Shown here: positions 10,371 to 21,504 of the stretch, piece by piece
How the letters are laid out: every line of letters starts with the position of its first letter
Position numbering within the stretch: position 1 is the stretch's first letter
Assembly (NCBI RefSeq): GCF_029893635.1
Contig: NZ_JARXYR010000002.1
Location: forward strand, 4,439,001 to 4,503,000
Direction of reading: 5' to 3'
DNA from: Variovorax sp. TBS-050B
GTDB taxonomy: Bacteria; Pseudomonadota; Gammaproteobacteria; Burkholderiales; Burkholderiaceae_C
DNA: 64,000 nt
Notes under the pieces: model-generated
The model's input: only the letters and a program-made list of their open reading frames with translations
Told to the model about the DNA's origin: nothing
Database searches by the model: none
Made by a program: the position numbers and the translations under genes

Positions 10371-11714
10371 TCACTCGTCCTTCTCTGCAAAGGGGTTCTG
10401 CGAGCTCTTGAACTGGATGCGCAGCGGCGTGCCGACGAGGTCGAATTCCTTCCGGAAGCGCCCCTCGAGGAAGCGCTTGTACGCCTCGGTCACATGCTCC
10501 AGCGAATTGCCGTGGATCACGATGACCGGCGGGTTCATGCCCCCCTGGTGGGCGTAGCGCAGCTTGGGGCGGAACATGCCCGAGCGCTTGGGCGCCTGGA
10601 ACTGCACCGCCTCGAGCAGCAGGCGGGTCAGCACCGGCGTCGACATCTTGCGCGTGGCCGACTTGTGGGCCTGCGCGATGGCCTGCCACACGGGCCCGAG
10701 GCCCTGCCGCTTGATCGCGGAGATGAAATGCAGCGCGGCGAACTTGAGGAAAGGCAGCCGGGTCTCGATCTGCCGCTGGACCTGCTCGCGCTGGTAGCTG
10801 TCGACCGCGTCCCACTTGTTGACGGCGATCACCACCGCGCGCCCGCTCTCCAGGATGTAGCCGGCGATGTGCGCGTCCTGGTCGGTCACGCCCTGGGTGG
10901 CGTCGAGCAGCAGCAGCACGACGTTGGCCGATTCGATGGCCTGCAGCGTCTTGACCACGGAGAACTTCTCGATCGCCTCGAACACCCTGCCCTTGCGGCG
11001 CAGGCCCGCGGTGTCGATGAGTTCGAAGCGCTGGCCGTTGCGCTCGAAGGGCACGCTGATGGCGTCGCGCGTGGTGCCGGGCATGTCGAAGGCCACGAGC
11101 CGCTCTTCGCCGAGCCAAGTGTTGATCAGCGTGGACTTGCCCACATTGGGCCGTCCGGCCACGGCCAGCTTGATCGGCTTGTTGACGTCGTCCTCGTCGG
11201 CTTCGTCGTCGGGATCGGGCAGGTTCAGCGGCGCCAGCGCGAGTTCGACCAGGCCGCGGATGCCCTGCCCGTGCGCGGCCGAGATGCCGTGCACGTCGCC
11301 GAAGCCGAGCTCGTAGAAATCGACCAGCTTGGTGCCGTCGTGCATGCCCTCGGCCTTGTTGGCCACCAGCAGGCAGGGCTTGCCGAGACGGCGCAGCTCG
11401 TTGGCGATCTCGTGGTCCTGCGCGGAGAGGCCCTCGCGGGCGTCGACCACGAAGATCACCACGTCGGCCTCGGCCACGGCCTGGCGGGTCTGCTTGGCCA
11501 TCTCCTTGAAGATGCCGCTGCCCGCGTCGGGCTCGAAGCCGCCGGTGTCGATGACGATGAATTCGTGCTTGCCCAGGCGGCCGTTGCCGTAGTGCCGGTC
11601 GCGCGTGAGCCCCGCGAAGTCGGCGACGATGGCGTCGCGCGTCTGCGTCAGGCGGTTGAAGAGGGTCGATTTGCCGACGTTCGGACGCCCGACCAGGGCC
11701 ACGACCGGCTTCAT
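10371..11714 (-). CDS. der: Der (EngA) double-domain ribosome-assembly GTPase
   Basis: A 447-residue protein with two tandem GTPase domains and a C-terminal KH-like domain, required for 50S subunit maturation. Both P-loops read GRPNVGKST (residues 8-16 and again near 187-195). Each domain has a DTGG/DTAG G3 motif and an NKxD motif (VANKAEG and VNKWDAV). The KH-like end includes [13 protein letters not shown] and PLRIQFK. It follows bamB by 48 bases, the conserved hisS-yfgM-bamB-der order. Confidence 0.97.
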   Translation of the reverse strand: MKPVVALVGRPNVGKSTLFNRLTQTRDAIVADFAGLTRDRHYGNGRLGKHEFIVIDTGGFEPDAGSGIFKEMAKQTRQAVAEADVVIFVVDAREGLSAQDHEIANELRRLGKPCLLVANKAEGMHDGTKLVDFYELGFGDVHGISAAHGQGIRGLVELALAPLNLPDPDDEADEDDVNKPIKLAVAGRPNVGKSTLINTWLGEERLVAFDMPGTTRDAISVPFERNGQRFELIDTAGLRRKGRVFEAIEKFSVVKTLQAIESANVVLLLLDATQGVTDQDAHIAGYILESGRAVVIAVNKWDAVDSYQREQVQRQIETRLPFLKFAALHFISAIKRQGLGPVWQAIAQAHKSATRKMSTPVLTRLLLEAVQFQAPKRSGMFRPKLRYAHQGGMNPPVIVIHGNSLEHVTEAYKRFLEGRFRKEFDLVGTPLRIQFKSSQNPFAEKDE

Positions 11715-11762
11715 GGCCGGCCTTTCAGGGGCACGGTGTTCATGGTCGGGCCTTGCAGAAGA

Positions 11763-12908
11763 TCATTCGGGGCGGTAGCCGAACACGCCGCCATTGGCGG
11801 TGACCACGACCACGGTGTTGCCGGCGAGCACCGGCGTGACGGCGATGGCGGAACCATCGGGCGTCACGCGGTTGAGCAGCGAACCGTCCTCGCGCGAGAC
11901 GAAGTGCAGCGTGCCGGTGCTTTCGCCGATCACGAGCGAGCGGCCGACGGCCAGCGGGCCGGTCAGCACGCGGTTCTTGAAGCGGGTCGACTGCCAGGCG
12001 CGCTCGCCGTCGGCGCGGCGCCAGGCGGTGACGCTGCCGTCGGCCTCGGTGCCGTAGACAAAGCCTTCGTCGCCGCTGACGCCCTCGGCGCCCACTGCGG
12101 GCTTGCTCCAGAGCAGCTGGCCGCGCAGCGTGTCGACGCAGCCGACGTTGGCGTAGTAGGCGCGTGCGCAGACCGTGTCGCCCACGCGGCTCACGCTGCC
12201 CGTCAGGTCGACGAGGCGTTCCACGTCGTTGGTGCCGCGCGGCGCCGCGATCGGCGCTTCCCAGCGCGAGACGCCGTTGCCCGGATTGAGGCCGACCAGC
12301 CGGCCGCCGATGCCAGAGACCAGCGTATCGCCGACCGCGATCAGCACGCCCGACTTGCGCAGCACGAGGTTCTCGGCCGTGCGCTGCTGCTGCCAGAGGC
12401 GGCGGCCGCTCTGGCCGTCCCAGGCGCTGATGCTGCGGTCGGCGGTCTGCACGAAGACGCGGCGGCCGGCCACGAGCGGCGCGGTGAAGGCCTGCGCCGT
12501 GAGACGCTGCTTCCAGAGCACCTTGCCGCCCTCGAGGGCCACGAGTTCGTTGTTGCTGGTGACGACCGCGGTCAGCGAGCCGTCGCTGCCGACACCCGCC
12601 GCCAGCGGTGCGCCGGCGTCCGCGCGCCAGGTCTCGCGGCCGGCGCGTGCGTCGATGACGACCACCGTGCCCTTGTCGCCGCCGGCCACCGTGACCGTGT
12701 CGCCGCTGACGTCGACCGCCAGCGGGAAGTTGACGGCCGGGATGCGCACGCTCCACGCCTGGCGCACGCCGAAGAGCGAGGGATTCGGCGGCAGTTCGGC
12801 CGGCTTGGGCTTGCTGGTGCCCGAGCACGCAGCCAGCACTGCGACCAGAACAAGAGCAGGAGCCACGCGCAGCGCGCGCGACCCGGGCAGGAGACGCTTG
12901 AGATTCAT
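11763..12908 (-). CDS. bamB: BamB, outer-membrane assembly lipoprotein
   Basis: A 381-residue beta-propeller lipoprotein of the BAM complex that inserts beta-barrel proteins into the outer membrane. The signal peptide ends in the lipobox LAACSG (Cys about residue 28). The mature part shows repeated PQQ-like blades, for example VVVIDARAGRETWRADAG, LVALEGGKVLWKQRL and ISAWDGQSGRRLWQQQ. It lies 7 bases after the yfgM-like gene and upstream of der. BamD, another BAM lipoprotein, is also in this window at 23537. Confidence 0.95.
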   Translation of the reverse strand: MNLKRLLPGSRALRVAPALVLVAVLAACSGTSKPKPAELPPNPSLFGVRQAWSVRIPAVNFPLAVDVSGDTVTVAGGDKGTVVVIDARAGRETWRADAGAPLAAGVGSDGSLTAVVTSNNELVALEGGKVLWKQRLTAQAFTAPLVAGRRVFVQTADRSISAWDGQSGRRLWQQQRTAENLVLRKSGVLIAVGDTLVSGIGGRLVGLNPGNGVSRWEAPIAAPRGTNDVERLVDLTGSVSRVGDTVCARAYYANVGCVDTLRGQLLWSKPAVGAEGVSGDEGFVYGTEADGSVTAWRRADGERAWQSTRFKNRVLTGPLAVGRSLVIGESTGTLHFVSREDGSLLNRVTPDGSAIAVTPVLAGNTVVVVTANGGVFGYRPE

Positions 12909-12915
12909 GGTGCGG

Positions 12916-13608
12916 TCAGGAAGTTTTGGAGGCTGCGGGCGTGACCGTGATCACGGGCGCGAGGCTTTTGGGATCGACGCCGGCGGCATTGAGCTTGAAT
13001 TCGACCAGGCGCCGGTAGTCGGAGGTCGGGCCGAGCCCGGTCCAGGCCTTGCGGTACTCGGCCTGCGCCTCGTCGCGCTTGCCCTGGGCCATGTAGATGT
13101 CGCCCTTGCGGTCGGCCACGAGCGGTTCGAACTCCTTCGGCACCTCGCCCGCGAGCTGCTTCAGGGCTTCGTCGTAGGACTTGCTGTCGAGCAGCTCGGC
13201 CGCGAGCCGCAGCTTGGCGACCGCCTTGTAGCCCGGGTCGGCGGCGCTCTGGGCCACCCAGCCGAGCGCGGCGCGCGATTCCTCGAGCTTGCCCTTCTCG
13301 TACAGCGTCTTGGCGGCCAGCAGGCCGGCCTGCTGCGCGTAGGCGGTGCTCGCGAAGCGTTCCTTCATGTCGCCGAAGACGCGCTGGATGCGCTCGGCAT
13401 CGCCGGCCTGGGTGCTGCGCTCGAGCTCGTCGTAGAGGGCCGAGGCCTGCGCCGCCTGGCTGCGCTGGTAGTAGAGCCAGCCGTTCCACGCCACGAAGGC
13501 GCCGGCCACGAGCAGCACGACCCAGGTGATCAGGGTGCCGTAGGTGTTCCAGAAATGCTTGAGCTGGTCGAGCTGTTCCTGTTCGTCGAGGTCGAGATGG
13601 GTTGCCAT
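12916..13608 (-). CDS. YfgM-like tetratricopeptide inner-membrane protein (ancillary SecYEG translocon subunit)
   Basis: A 230-residue protein beginning MATHLDLDEQEQLDQLKHFW, with one membrane helix near residues 28-46 (ITWVVLLVAGAFVAWNGWL) and a periplasmic TPR-like helical domain rich in Ala and Leu. This is the YfgM family; in E. coli YfgM associates with SecYEG and the chaperone PpiD. The position between hisS (6-base gap) and bamB (7-base gap) is conserved. Assignment is by topology, start motif and context. Confidence 0.85.
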   Translation of the reverse strand: MATHLDLDEQEQLDQLKHFWNTYGTLITWVVLLVAGAFVAWNGWLYYQRSQAAQASALYDELERSTQAGDAERIQRVFGDMKERFASTAYAQQAGLLAAKTLYEKGKLEESRAALGWVAQSAADPGYKAVAKLRLAAELLDSKSYDEALKQLAGEVPKEFEPLVADRKGDIYMAQGKRDEAQAEYRKAWTGLGPTSDYRRLVEFKLNAAGVDPKSLAPVITVTPAASKTS

Positions 13609-13614
13609 GCGCTG

Positions 13615-14937
13615 TCAGGTGTTGGGAGCCGGGGATTGTAGGGTGGCGGCCCAGGCGGCCACGTCGGCCAGCGGGCGGGCCACTTGTTCGCCGCCGCCTT
13701 CGCGCAGCGGCTTGACGGTGACTTCGCCGCGCGAGAGCTCGTCCTCTCCGAAGATCAGCGCATAGCGCGCGCCGCTCGCATCGGCCTTCTTGAACTGCGC
13801 CTTCATGCTGCCGCCGCCCGCATGCTGCAGCACGCCGACGCCGGCGGCGCGCAGCTGTTCCAGCACCGCCATCACCTGCGGCAGCACGGTGGCCGAGGGC
13901 ATTACGGCATAGGCCGCGGGGGCTGCCAGGGGCACCGGCAGGCGCAGTTCCTGGATCAGCAGCAGCAGCCGCTCGATGCCGAGGCCGAAGCCGACCGCCG
14001 GCGCCGCCTTGCCCCCCATCTGGCCGATGAGGCCGTCATAGCGCCCGCCTCCGCAGACGGTGCCCTGGGAGCCGAGCTGGTCGGTGACCCATTCGAAGAC
14101 CGTGAGGTTGTAGTAGTCCATGCCGCGCACCAGGCGCGGATTCACGCGGTAGACCAGGCCCGCGGCGTCGAGCACGGCGCGCACCGCATCGAAGTGCGCG
14201 CGCGATTCCTCGCCGAGGAAGTCCATCAGCTGCGGCGCCGCCTCGACCACCGGCTGCATGGCCGGGTTCTTGGTGTCGAGGATGCGCAGCGGGTTGCTGT
14301 GCAGGCGCCGCTGCGCGTCGGCGTCGAGCAGGTCGGCATGCGCCTCGAGGTGGCGGATCAGCGCCTCGCGGTGCGCCTGGCGCTCGGGCGGCTGGCCGAG
14401 GCTGTTGATCTCCAGGCGCACGTGCTCGCCTTCGGCCAGCCCGAGCTCGCGCCACAGCGCACGCAGCATCAGGATCAGCTCGGCGTCCACGTCCGGGCCC
14501 GGGAAGCCCAGGGCCTCGACGTCGAGCTGGTGGAACTGGCGGTAGCGGCCCTTCTGCGGTCGCTCGTGCCGGAACATCGGCCCCAGGGTCCACAGGCGCA
14601 GCGGGCCGTTGTAGAGCGCGTTGTGCTCGACCATCGCACGCACGATGCCGGCGGTGGCCTCGGGACGCAGCGTGAGCTTGTCGCCGTTCATCGAGTCGGT
14701 GAAGGAATACATCTCCTTCTCGACGATGTCTGTGACCTCGCCGAGCCCGCGCACGAACAGCGCCGTCGGCTCGACGACCGGCGTCACGATGTACTGGTAG
14801 CCATAGCGCGCCAGCACCTGCCGCACCGTCTGCTCGAACCACGACCAGAGGGCCGAATCGGGCAGCCGGTCGGTGCGCGGCACGCTGGCCGGCAATATGT
14901 CGTTCATGCCTTTGACGGCATTGATCTTTTCAGCCAT
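13615..14937 (-). CDS. hisS: Histidyl-tRNA synthetase
   Basis: A 440-residue class II synthetase. Markers are the N-terminal VKGMNDILP, motif 2 [22 protein letters not shown] (key FRHERPQ...RQF), the histidine A loop [16 protein letters not shown], motif 3 [14 protein letters not shown], and a C-terminal anticodon-binding domain. It lies 15 bases after ispG. HisZ at 4929 is its catalytically dead paralogue. Confidence 0.97.
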   Translation of the reverse strand: MAEKINAVKGMNDILPASVPRTDRLPDSALWSWFEQTVRQVLARYGYQYIVTPVVEPTALFVRGLGEVTDIVEKEMYSFTDSMNGDKLTLRPEATAGIVRAMVEHNALYNGPLRLWTLGPMFRHERPQKGRYRQFHQLDVEALGFPGPDVDAELILMLRALWRELGLAEGEHVRLEINSLGQPPERQAHREALIRHLEAHADLLDADAQRRLHSNPLRILDTKNPAMQPVVEAAPQLMDFLGEESRAHFDAVRAVLDAAGLVYRVNPRLVRGMDYYNLTVFEWVTDQLGSQGTVCGGGRYDGLIGQMGGKAAPAVGFGLGIERLLLLIQELRLPVPLAAPAAYAVMPSATVLPQVMAVLEQLRAAGVGVLQHAGGGSMKAQFKKADASGARYALIFGEDELSRGEVTVKPLREGGGEQVARPLADVAAWAATLQSPAPNT

Positions 14938-14952
14938 GGGAAGAAGAAGCGG

Positions 14953-16232
<1,280 letters not shown>

Positions 16233-16236
<4 letters not shown>

Positions 16237-17213
16237 GGCGATGTCACCTCGAAACGCGCCACGCTGCCGCCGCGCGTGAAGGGTTTGAGATCGAAGGGCT
16301 TGCCGCGCACCTGCACGTCGACGGCCGAGGCGCGCCCCACCACCACCGACAGCGGCAGCGCACCCGAGAGGCCCACGGTCTCGCCGGCCTGCAGGATGCG
16401 CTTCAGCAGGACCTTGCCGCCGGCCTCGGTGACCGTGACCCAGCATTCCTCGCGCGCGACGAAGACCAGCGGCTGGCCGCCGGCTGCCGCGGGCGGCGAA
16501 GCGGTGGCGACCGCGGTCGTGCTCGCGCCGGGGACCGGAAGCGCCGCGGGCGGCGTGCCCGGGGACGCAGGCGAGGCGGCGGCCGGAAGCGCCGCTGCCG
16601 AAGCGGGTGCCGCGGGCGGCACCGCGGCGTTTTCGACCACGACCGACGAGCCGCCCGGCGCCGCTTCGGGCCCGGAAGTTGCCGACGCGGCATCGGTCCC
16701 GTCCCGCGCGGTCCAGCGCGAGACCGAGGCGCCGATCTGGTCGAAGGCCGACTGCGGCAGCCAGAACAGCACGGCCGCGCCCACCAGCAGCAGCCCGACC
16801 ACCGTGAGCACGGCGCGCGACGGAAGGCCGCTCGCGCGGCCGCTGCTGCTGCTCCAGCGCGGCTGGCCGGAGACCACGCCGCCCTTGAGCGTGCGGTCGG
16901 CCTCGGCCAGCGGGGCGCGCTGCGCGCCCGGCAGCTTGGCGAGCACGGGCCCGGGTTCGATGCGCAGCGCCCGGCAGACGCTGCTCGCAAGCGCGCGCGC
17001 AAACACCGGATCGGGCAGCGACGCAATGTCGTCCGCCTCGAGCGCGGCCAGCTTCTGCGGCGGCACCTTGAGCGCCGCGGCGACCATTTCGATGTGCAGC
17101 CCGTGCGCCTCGCGCGCTTCGCGGAGCAAGTCGCCGGCCGTCTTGTGCGTGATGTCGCCTTCCTCGAGCGGCAGCACCGCCGAGGTGCCGAACTCCGAAA
17201 CCCGTTCAGTCAT
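16233..17213 (-). CDS. rodZ: RodZ-like helix-turn-helix / DUF4115 membrane protein
   Basis: A 326-residue bitopic protein. A cytoplasmic helix-turn-helix of the RodZ type occupies about residues 23-100 ([22 protein letters not shown] and [13 protein letters not shown]). A single membrane helix lies near 135-152 ([19 protein letters not shown]), then a long Ala/Pro-rich periplasmic linker and a C-terminal DUF4115 domain ([18 protein letters not shown]). RodZ ties MreB filaments to the membrane and sets rod shape. It overlaps pilW by 8 bases and ispG by 4 bases. Confidence 0.9.
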
Positions 17214-18066
17214 TGAAATTCCCGCGCTCGTACGCGATGGCCTCCCTCGATTGCGGGAAGCGCCGTTGCAATTGCCCCGCCAGCTGCGCCATCGCCTCGC
17301 GATTGTTGAGCCGCCGTTCGATCTTGATGCCGAGCCACAAGGTCTCGGCGCTGGCCGCGGGACTGTTGTTGACGCGGCGGATGTAGAACTGCGCCCGCGA
17401 CCATTCCTCGCGCTGCACCAGCAGCGAAGCCAAGTTGAAGCCGACCACCGGGTTGCCGGCGTCGATCTCGTAGGCCTGCATGAGGCTGCGTTCGGCCTCC
17501 ACGCGCTGGCCGGCGCGCAGTTGGCAGACGCCCTGCGTCATGAGCGTCTTGGAGCGCTCGGTGTAGCCCGGCGCCGCGAGCGCATCGGTGAACTGCTGGA
17601 CCGCATCGCCGTAGCGCTTCTGCTGGCACAGCAGCCAGCCGTAGTTGTGCCGCGCATTGCCGTCGCGCGGATTGAGCGCGATCGCGCGGCGGAAGCTGTC
17701 TTCGGCGAGGCCGGCGTCCTCGAGCCGCATGTAGACGAGGCCGCGCAGGTTGTAGGCGTCGGCATTGTTGGGGTCCACCGCGAGTGCCTGCCTGATCTCG
17801 TCGAGCGCGACGTTGGTCTGTCCATGCTCGAAGTAGCCGGCGGCCAGCTCCAGGCGCAGCCGCGCGCGGCGCTGGCGGCTGGCCTCGTCGGATTCGGGTG
17901 CGGTCGCGAGCTGGGTGCCCGCCGCCGAACTGGTGTCCGCGAGGCTGGTGGTGGTGGTGCGGGTGCTGACGCAGCCCCCGAGCAGCAGCGCCATGGCGAC
18001 CCCGGCAAAGCTCGCGGCCAGCAGCCGCGGTGCGTTCACGGGCGTCGTCGGAAAGGCCATGCTCAT
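17206..18066 (-). CDS. pilW: PilW/PilF-type TPR lipoprotein for type IV pilus biogenesis
   Basis: The product is 286 residues starting MSMAFPTTP. The signal peptide ends in lipobox LLLGGC, giving an outer-membrane lipoprotein. It is followed by tandem TPR units, e.g. AAGYFEHGQTNVALDEIRQAL, ADAYNLRGLVYMRLEDAGLAEDS and GNARHNYGWLLCQQKRYGDAVQ. This is the PilW/PilF pilotin family, which helps secretin (PilQ) assembly. I took the ATG at 18066, 5 bases after rlmN, because the longer frame adds residues without signal-peptide character. No other pilus gene is in the window; the rlmN-pilW-rodZ order is conserved. Confidence 0.88.
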   Translation of the reverse strand: MSMAFPTTPVNAPRLLAASFAGVAMALLLGGCVSTRTTTTSLADTSSAAGTQLATAPESDEASRQRRARLRLELAAGYFEHGQTNVALDEIRQALAVDPNNADAYNLRGLVYMRLEDAGLAEDSFRRAIALNPRDGNARHNYGWLLCQQKRYGDAVQQFTDALAAPGYTERSKTLMTQGVCQLRAGQRVEAERSLMQAYEIDAGNPVVGFNLASLLVQREEWSRAQFYIRRVNNSPAASAETLWLGIKIERRLNNREAMAQLAGQLQRRFPQSREAIAYERGNFND

Positions 18067-18070
18067 GGGG

Positions 18071-19225
18071 TCAGTGCTCCTGGGGTGCGGTCTTGCGAAC
18101 GGGATGCAGAACGACGGGGCGTTCGGTGGTGGTGGCGCGGCGCTGCGCCATGCGCTCGGCCGCGCGGGTGCGGTCCTTGACGTCGCCGGCGAGCTGTCCG
18201 CAGGCGGCATCGATGTCGTCGCCGCGCGTCTTGCGCACGGTGGTCACGAGGCCGGCCTCGCTCAGCGTCCTGGCGAACGCCAGCACGCGCGCCTGCGGCG
18301 AGCGCACGAGGCCCGAAGCCGGAAAGGGGTTGAACGGAATCAGGTTGAACTTGCACGAGATGCCGTGCGTGCGGACCAGTTCCACCAGTTGCCGTGCATG
18401 CTCGGGCTGGTCGTTCACGCCGTCGAGCATGCAGTATTCGAAGGTGATGAAGTCGCGCGGGGCGTGCGCGAGGTAGCTCTTGCACGCCTCGATCAGCTCG
18501 GCGATCGGGTACTTGCGGTTGAGCGGCACCAGGTCGTCGCGCAGCGCATCGTTGGGCGCATGCAGCGACACCGCGAGTGCGACCGGGCAGTCGGCGCCCA
18601 GGCGGTCGATCATCGGCACCACGCCGGAGGTCGACACCGTCACGCGACGGCGCGACAGGCCGTAGGCGTTGTCGTCGAGCATGGTGCGCAGCGCCGGCAC
18701 CAGCGCCGTGTAGTTCTGCAGCGGCTCGCCCATGCCCATCATCACCACGTTGGAGATGATGCGCTCGTCGCGCTTCAGGTGCTTGCGCAGGAAGTGTTCG
18801 GCGAACCACAGCTGGGCGACGATCTCGCCCGTGCCGAGGTTGCGGCTGAAGCCCTGGTGCCCCGTGGAGCAGAAGCGGCATCCGACCGCACAGCCGGCCT
18901 GGGACGACACGCACAGCGTGCCGCGGTCGTCCTCGGGAATGAAAACGGCTTCGACGGCATTGCCGTCGCCGACGTCGAACAGCCACTTGATCGTGCCGTC
19001 CTTGGATTCGTGCTGCGTCAGGACCGGCAGGGCCTCGACGCGCGCGGTGGTGGCGAGCTTCTCGCGCAGCGATTTCGCCAGATCGGTCATCTGGGCGAAG
19101 TCGCTGGCGCCACGCTGGTGGATCCAGCGGAACAGCTGCGTGGCGCGGAAACGCTTCTCGCCGAGCTTTTCGCAGAACGCAGCCAGCCCCTCGAGATCGA
19201 ATTCGAGCAGGTTGGCCGTGGTCAT
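18071..19225 (-). CDS. rlmN: RlmN, dual-specificity RNA methyltransferase (23S rRNA m2A2503 / tRNA m2A37)
   Basis: A 384-residue radical-SAM enzyme. The cluster motif CAVGCRFC (CX3CX2C) lies near residue 112. Other marks are [36 protein letters not shown] and a C-terminal catalytic Cys region [19 protein letters not shown]. It methylates C2 of A2503 in 23S rRNA and A37 of some tRNAs. It lies 21 bases after ndk and 4 bases before pilW. Confidence 0.96.
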   Translation of the reverse strand: MTTANLLEFDLEGLAAFCEKLGEKRFRATQLFRWIHQRGASDFAQMTDLAKSLREKLATTARVEALPVLTQHESKDGTIKWLFDVGDGNAVEAVFIPEDDRGTLCVSSQAGCAVGCRFCSTGHQGFSRNLGTGEIVAQLWFAEHFLRKHLKRDERIISNVVMMGMGEPLQNYTALVPALRTMLDDNAYGLSRRRVTVSTSGVVPMIDRLGADCPVALAVSLHAPNDALRDDLVPLNRKYPIAELIEACKSYLAHAPRDFITFEYCMLDGVNDQPEHARQLVELVRTHGISCKFNLIPFNPFPASGLVRSPQARVLAFARTLSEAGLVTTVRKTRGDDIDAACGQLAGDVKDRTRAAERMAQRRATTTERPVVLHPVRKTAPQEH

Positions 19226-19246
19226 GAAATCAGCCGGGATACGGCT

Positions 19247-19672
19247 TCAGCGTGCGTAGACGTTGAGGCCGGCGAAGAAGAACGCGACTTCGTTGGCCGC
19301 GGTCTCGGGCGCGTCCGAACCGTGCACGGCGTTGGCGTCGATGCTGTCGGCGAAGTCCGCGCGGATGGTGCCGGGGGCGGCCTTCTTGGGGTCGGTGGCG
19401 CCCATCAGGTCGCGGTTCTTGGCGATCGCGTTCTCGCCTTCGAGCACTTGCACGAACACGGGGCCGGAGATCATGAATTCCACGAGGTCCTTGAAGAAGG
19501 GACGCTCCTTGTGGACCGCATAGAACTGCTCGGCTTCGTTGCGCGACAGATGCACCAGCTTGGCGGCCACGATCTTGAGGCCGGCAGCTTCGAAGCGGGA
19601 GACGATCTTGCCGATGACGTTCTTGGCGACGGCGTCGGGCTTGATGATGGAAAGGGTACGTTCGATAGCCAT
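19247..19672 (-). CDS. ndk: Nucleoside diphosphate kinase
   Basis: A 141-residue enzyme that balances (d)NTP pools. The active-site block [12 protein letters not shown] carries the phospho-accepting His near residue 117, and the N-terminus [15 protein letters not shown] is diagnostic. The length is exact for the bacterial family. It heads the long minus-strand run; the 152-base region upstream holds inverted repeats and probably the main promoter. Confidence 0.97.
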   Translation of the reverse strand: MAIERTLSIIKPDAVAKNVIGKIVSRFEAAGLKIVAAKLVHLSRNEAEQFYAVHKERPFFKDLVEFMISGPVFVQVLEGENAIAKNRDLMGATDPKKAAPGTIRADFADSIDANAVHGSDAPETAANEVAFFFAGLNVYAR

Positions 19673-19723
19673 TGAAGTGCTTCCTGAGCTTTGATTTTGA
19701 AGTGATTTGTCACAACGGCAACA

Positions 19724-19751
19724 GCTTTGTTGCGCGTTCGGTCGACAAAGC
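19724..19751. repeat. Inverted repeat upstream of ndk
   Basis: Perfect 7-base arms GCTTTGT (19724-19730) and ACAAAGC (19745-19751) flank a 14-base centre, about 52 bases upstream of the ndk ATG. This could be an operator or a 5' UTR hairpin of the ndk operon. No regulator is identified. Confidence 0.4.
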
Positions 19752-19766
19752 CTCTGATTTTAACCG

Positions 19767-19810
19767 GCGCAGCCCCCGGGGTTGGTGAAAACCCCGCGAA
19801 AAGGCTGCGC
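19767..19810. terminator. Two-tier hairpin between rluB and ndk
   Basis: An outer perfect 8-base stem (GCGCAGCC at 19767-19774 with GGCTGCGC at 19803-19810) encloses an inner perfect 7-base stem (CGGGGTT at 19777-19783 with AACCCCG at 19790-19796). It begins 14 bases after the rluB stop. On the minus strand it is followed only by CGGTTAAAAT, a poor U tract, so it may protect the rluB 3' end or act as a weak terminator. Confidence 0.5.
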
Positions 19811-19824
19811 TGGAAAGGCGGCTT

Positions 19825-21474
19825 TCAGCGCCCGCGGCGGCGGTTTCCGCCCGGGCCGCCGAAGCCGCCGCCCGAGCCACCGCCGGCGCCGCCGCCACGG
19901 CGGCCAGGCCCCTGGCGCTGCTCCTTGCGCTGGCGCGAGAAGCTGTCGGCACCGATGTAGCCGAGCGAGGTCTTCATCGGATCGGGCTGGTTCGCACCGC
20001 CGGGCGCGCGGTCCTCGCCCTGGCGGCCGCCACGGCCGCTGCCGCGGCGCCCCTGCGGCGCCATGCCGGCGTTGCCGCCGCCACCGCCGCCCCGGCTGCC
20101 GCGCCCTGCGCGCGGACCGCGGCCGTCGCCGAGCGGATTCGGAATGTCATCGCGCGGCGGCTGGCCGCCAGCCGCATTGCGGTTGCCACGGCGCTTCTTG
20201 TTGCGTCCGTTGCGCCCGCCGCCCGGCCCTTCCTGGCCGCGCTGCGGTTGCTGCTGCGGCGAGCGCGGGGCGCCGCCGGATGCCTGGAACAGCGCGTTGA
20301 TGTCGCGGTCGTCGAGCTCCATCCAGGCGCCGCGCTTCAGGCCGCGCGGCAGCACCATCGCGCCATAGCGGATGCGGATCAGCCGGCTGACCGCATGGCC
20401 CACCGACTCGAACAGGCGGCGCACCTCGCGGTTGCGGCCCTCCGAAATGGTCACGCGGTACCAGCAGTTGGAACCCTCGCCCCCGCCGTCCTCGATGGTG
20501 CCGAACTGCGCCATGCCGTCGTCGAGGCGAACGCCTTCGAGCAGCCGCTTCTTCTCCTCGGCGCTGAGCGCGCCGAGCACGCGCACGGCGTACTCGCGCT
20601 CGAGGCCGAAGCGCGGGTGCATGAGCTGGTTGGCGAGGTCGCCCGAGCTGCTGAACAGCAGCAGGCCCTCGGTGTTGAGGTCGAGCCGCCCCACGGACTG
20701 CCACTTGCCCTGCTGCAGGCGCGGCAGCTTGCGGAACACGGTCGGGCGGTTCTGCGGATCGTCGTGCGTGACGACTTCGCCGACAGGCTTGTGGTAGGCG
20801 ATGACGCGCGGCGGCGGCGGTGCGATGCGGTAGCGGATCGGCTTGCCGTTGACCTTGACCTGGTCGCCATACTGGATGCGCTGGCCGATGTGGGCCGGCT
20901 CGTTGTTGACCGAGATGCGGCCCTGCAGGATCAGCTGCTCCATCTCTAGGCGCGAGCCGAGGCCGGCCTGCGCGAGCACCTTGTGCAGCTTGGGCGAATC
21001 GGCCTCGGGCAGCAGCACGCGCTTGAGCGGCGGGACCTCGGGGCTTTCTTCGTCGGCGTCGAACTGGCCCGAGATGACGTCGGCGAAGCGGATCGGCTCG
21101 GGCGGCGGTGCGTTGCGCTGCGCGCGCTCGGCGGCGCGGCGCGCGCGGTCGAGGTCGTCCTCTTCCTCGTCGGGCTCTTCGTCCTCGTCATCGTCGTCGT
21201 CCTGCGCATCGGCGTCGGCCTGGGCCGCGCGGGCCGGCTGCTGCGCCGCCGGGGGCTCTTCGCGTTGGCTTTCCGGTTCGGCGGAGGCAGGGGCCGCGTC
21301 GGCGACGGCGGGCGCCGGCACCGCGGGCTGCGGCTCGAGCGCTTCGGGAACGTCGGCGGTCGCCGCTTCCGCCTCGACGGCCTTCTTGCGGCGGGGCGCG
21401 CGCTTCTTCTTGGGCGCTTCGCCCTCCGTCGCGGCGGCTGCGGGTGCGTCGGTCGGCTCGGGCTGGACCGGCAC
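19825..21474 (-). CDS. rluB: RluB-type 23S rRNA pseudouridine synthase with long disordered tails
   Basis: The protein is 549 residues, far longer than the roughly 290 of E. coli RluB. A central S4 domain (KLHKVLAQAGLGSR) is followed by the RsuA-family catalytic core with GRLDLNTEGLLLF, whose Asp is catalytic; the family converts U2605 of 23S rRNA to pseudouridine. The N-terminal ~140 residues are Ala/Pro- and Asp/Glu-rich (DDDDDEDEEPDEEE). The C-terminal ~170 are Gly/Arg/Asn-rich (GRGSRGGGGGG, GPGRRGGGAGG). The open frame begins at a GTG (21474) with no Shine-Dalgarno. An ATG at 21508 overlapping the scpB stop is out of frame by one base, so a one-base insertion near 21503 may hide the true start. 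Confidence 0.9.
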   Translation of the reverse strand: MPVQPEPTDAPAAAATEGEAPKKKRAPRRKKAVEAEAATADVPEALEPQPAVPAPAVADAAPASAEPESQREEPPAAQQPARAAQADADAQDDDDDEDEEPDEEEDDLDRARRAAERAQRNAPPPEPIRFADVISGQFDADEESPEVPPLKRVLLPEADSPKLHKVLAQAGLGSRLEMEQLILQGRISVNNEPAHIGQRIQYGDQVKVNGKPIRYRIAPPPPRVIAYHKPVGEVVTHDDPQNRPTVFRKLPRLQQGKWQSVGRLDLNTEGLLLFSSSGDLANQLMHPRFGLEREYAVRVLGALSAEEKKRLLEGVRLDDGMAQFGTIEDGGGEGSNCWYRVTISEGRNREVRRLFESVGHAVSRLIRIRYGAMVLPRGLKRGAWMELDDRDINALFQASGGAPRSPQQQPQRGQEGPGGGRNGRNKKRRGNRNAAGGQPPRDDIPNPLGDGRGPRAGRGSRGGGGGGNAGMAPQGRRGSGRGGRQGEDRAPGGANQPDPMKTSLGYIGADSFSRQRKEQRQGPGRRGGGAGGGSGGGFGGPGGNRRRGR

Positions 21475-21504
21475 GAGGGCCGCGTCGTCGGTGTCGGAAG
21501 GGCC

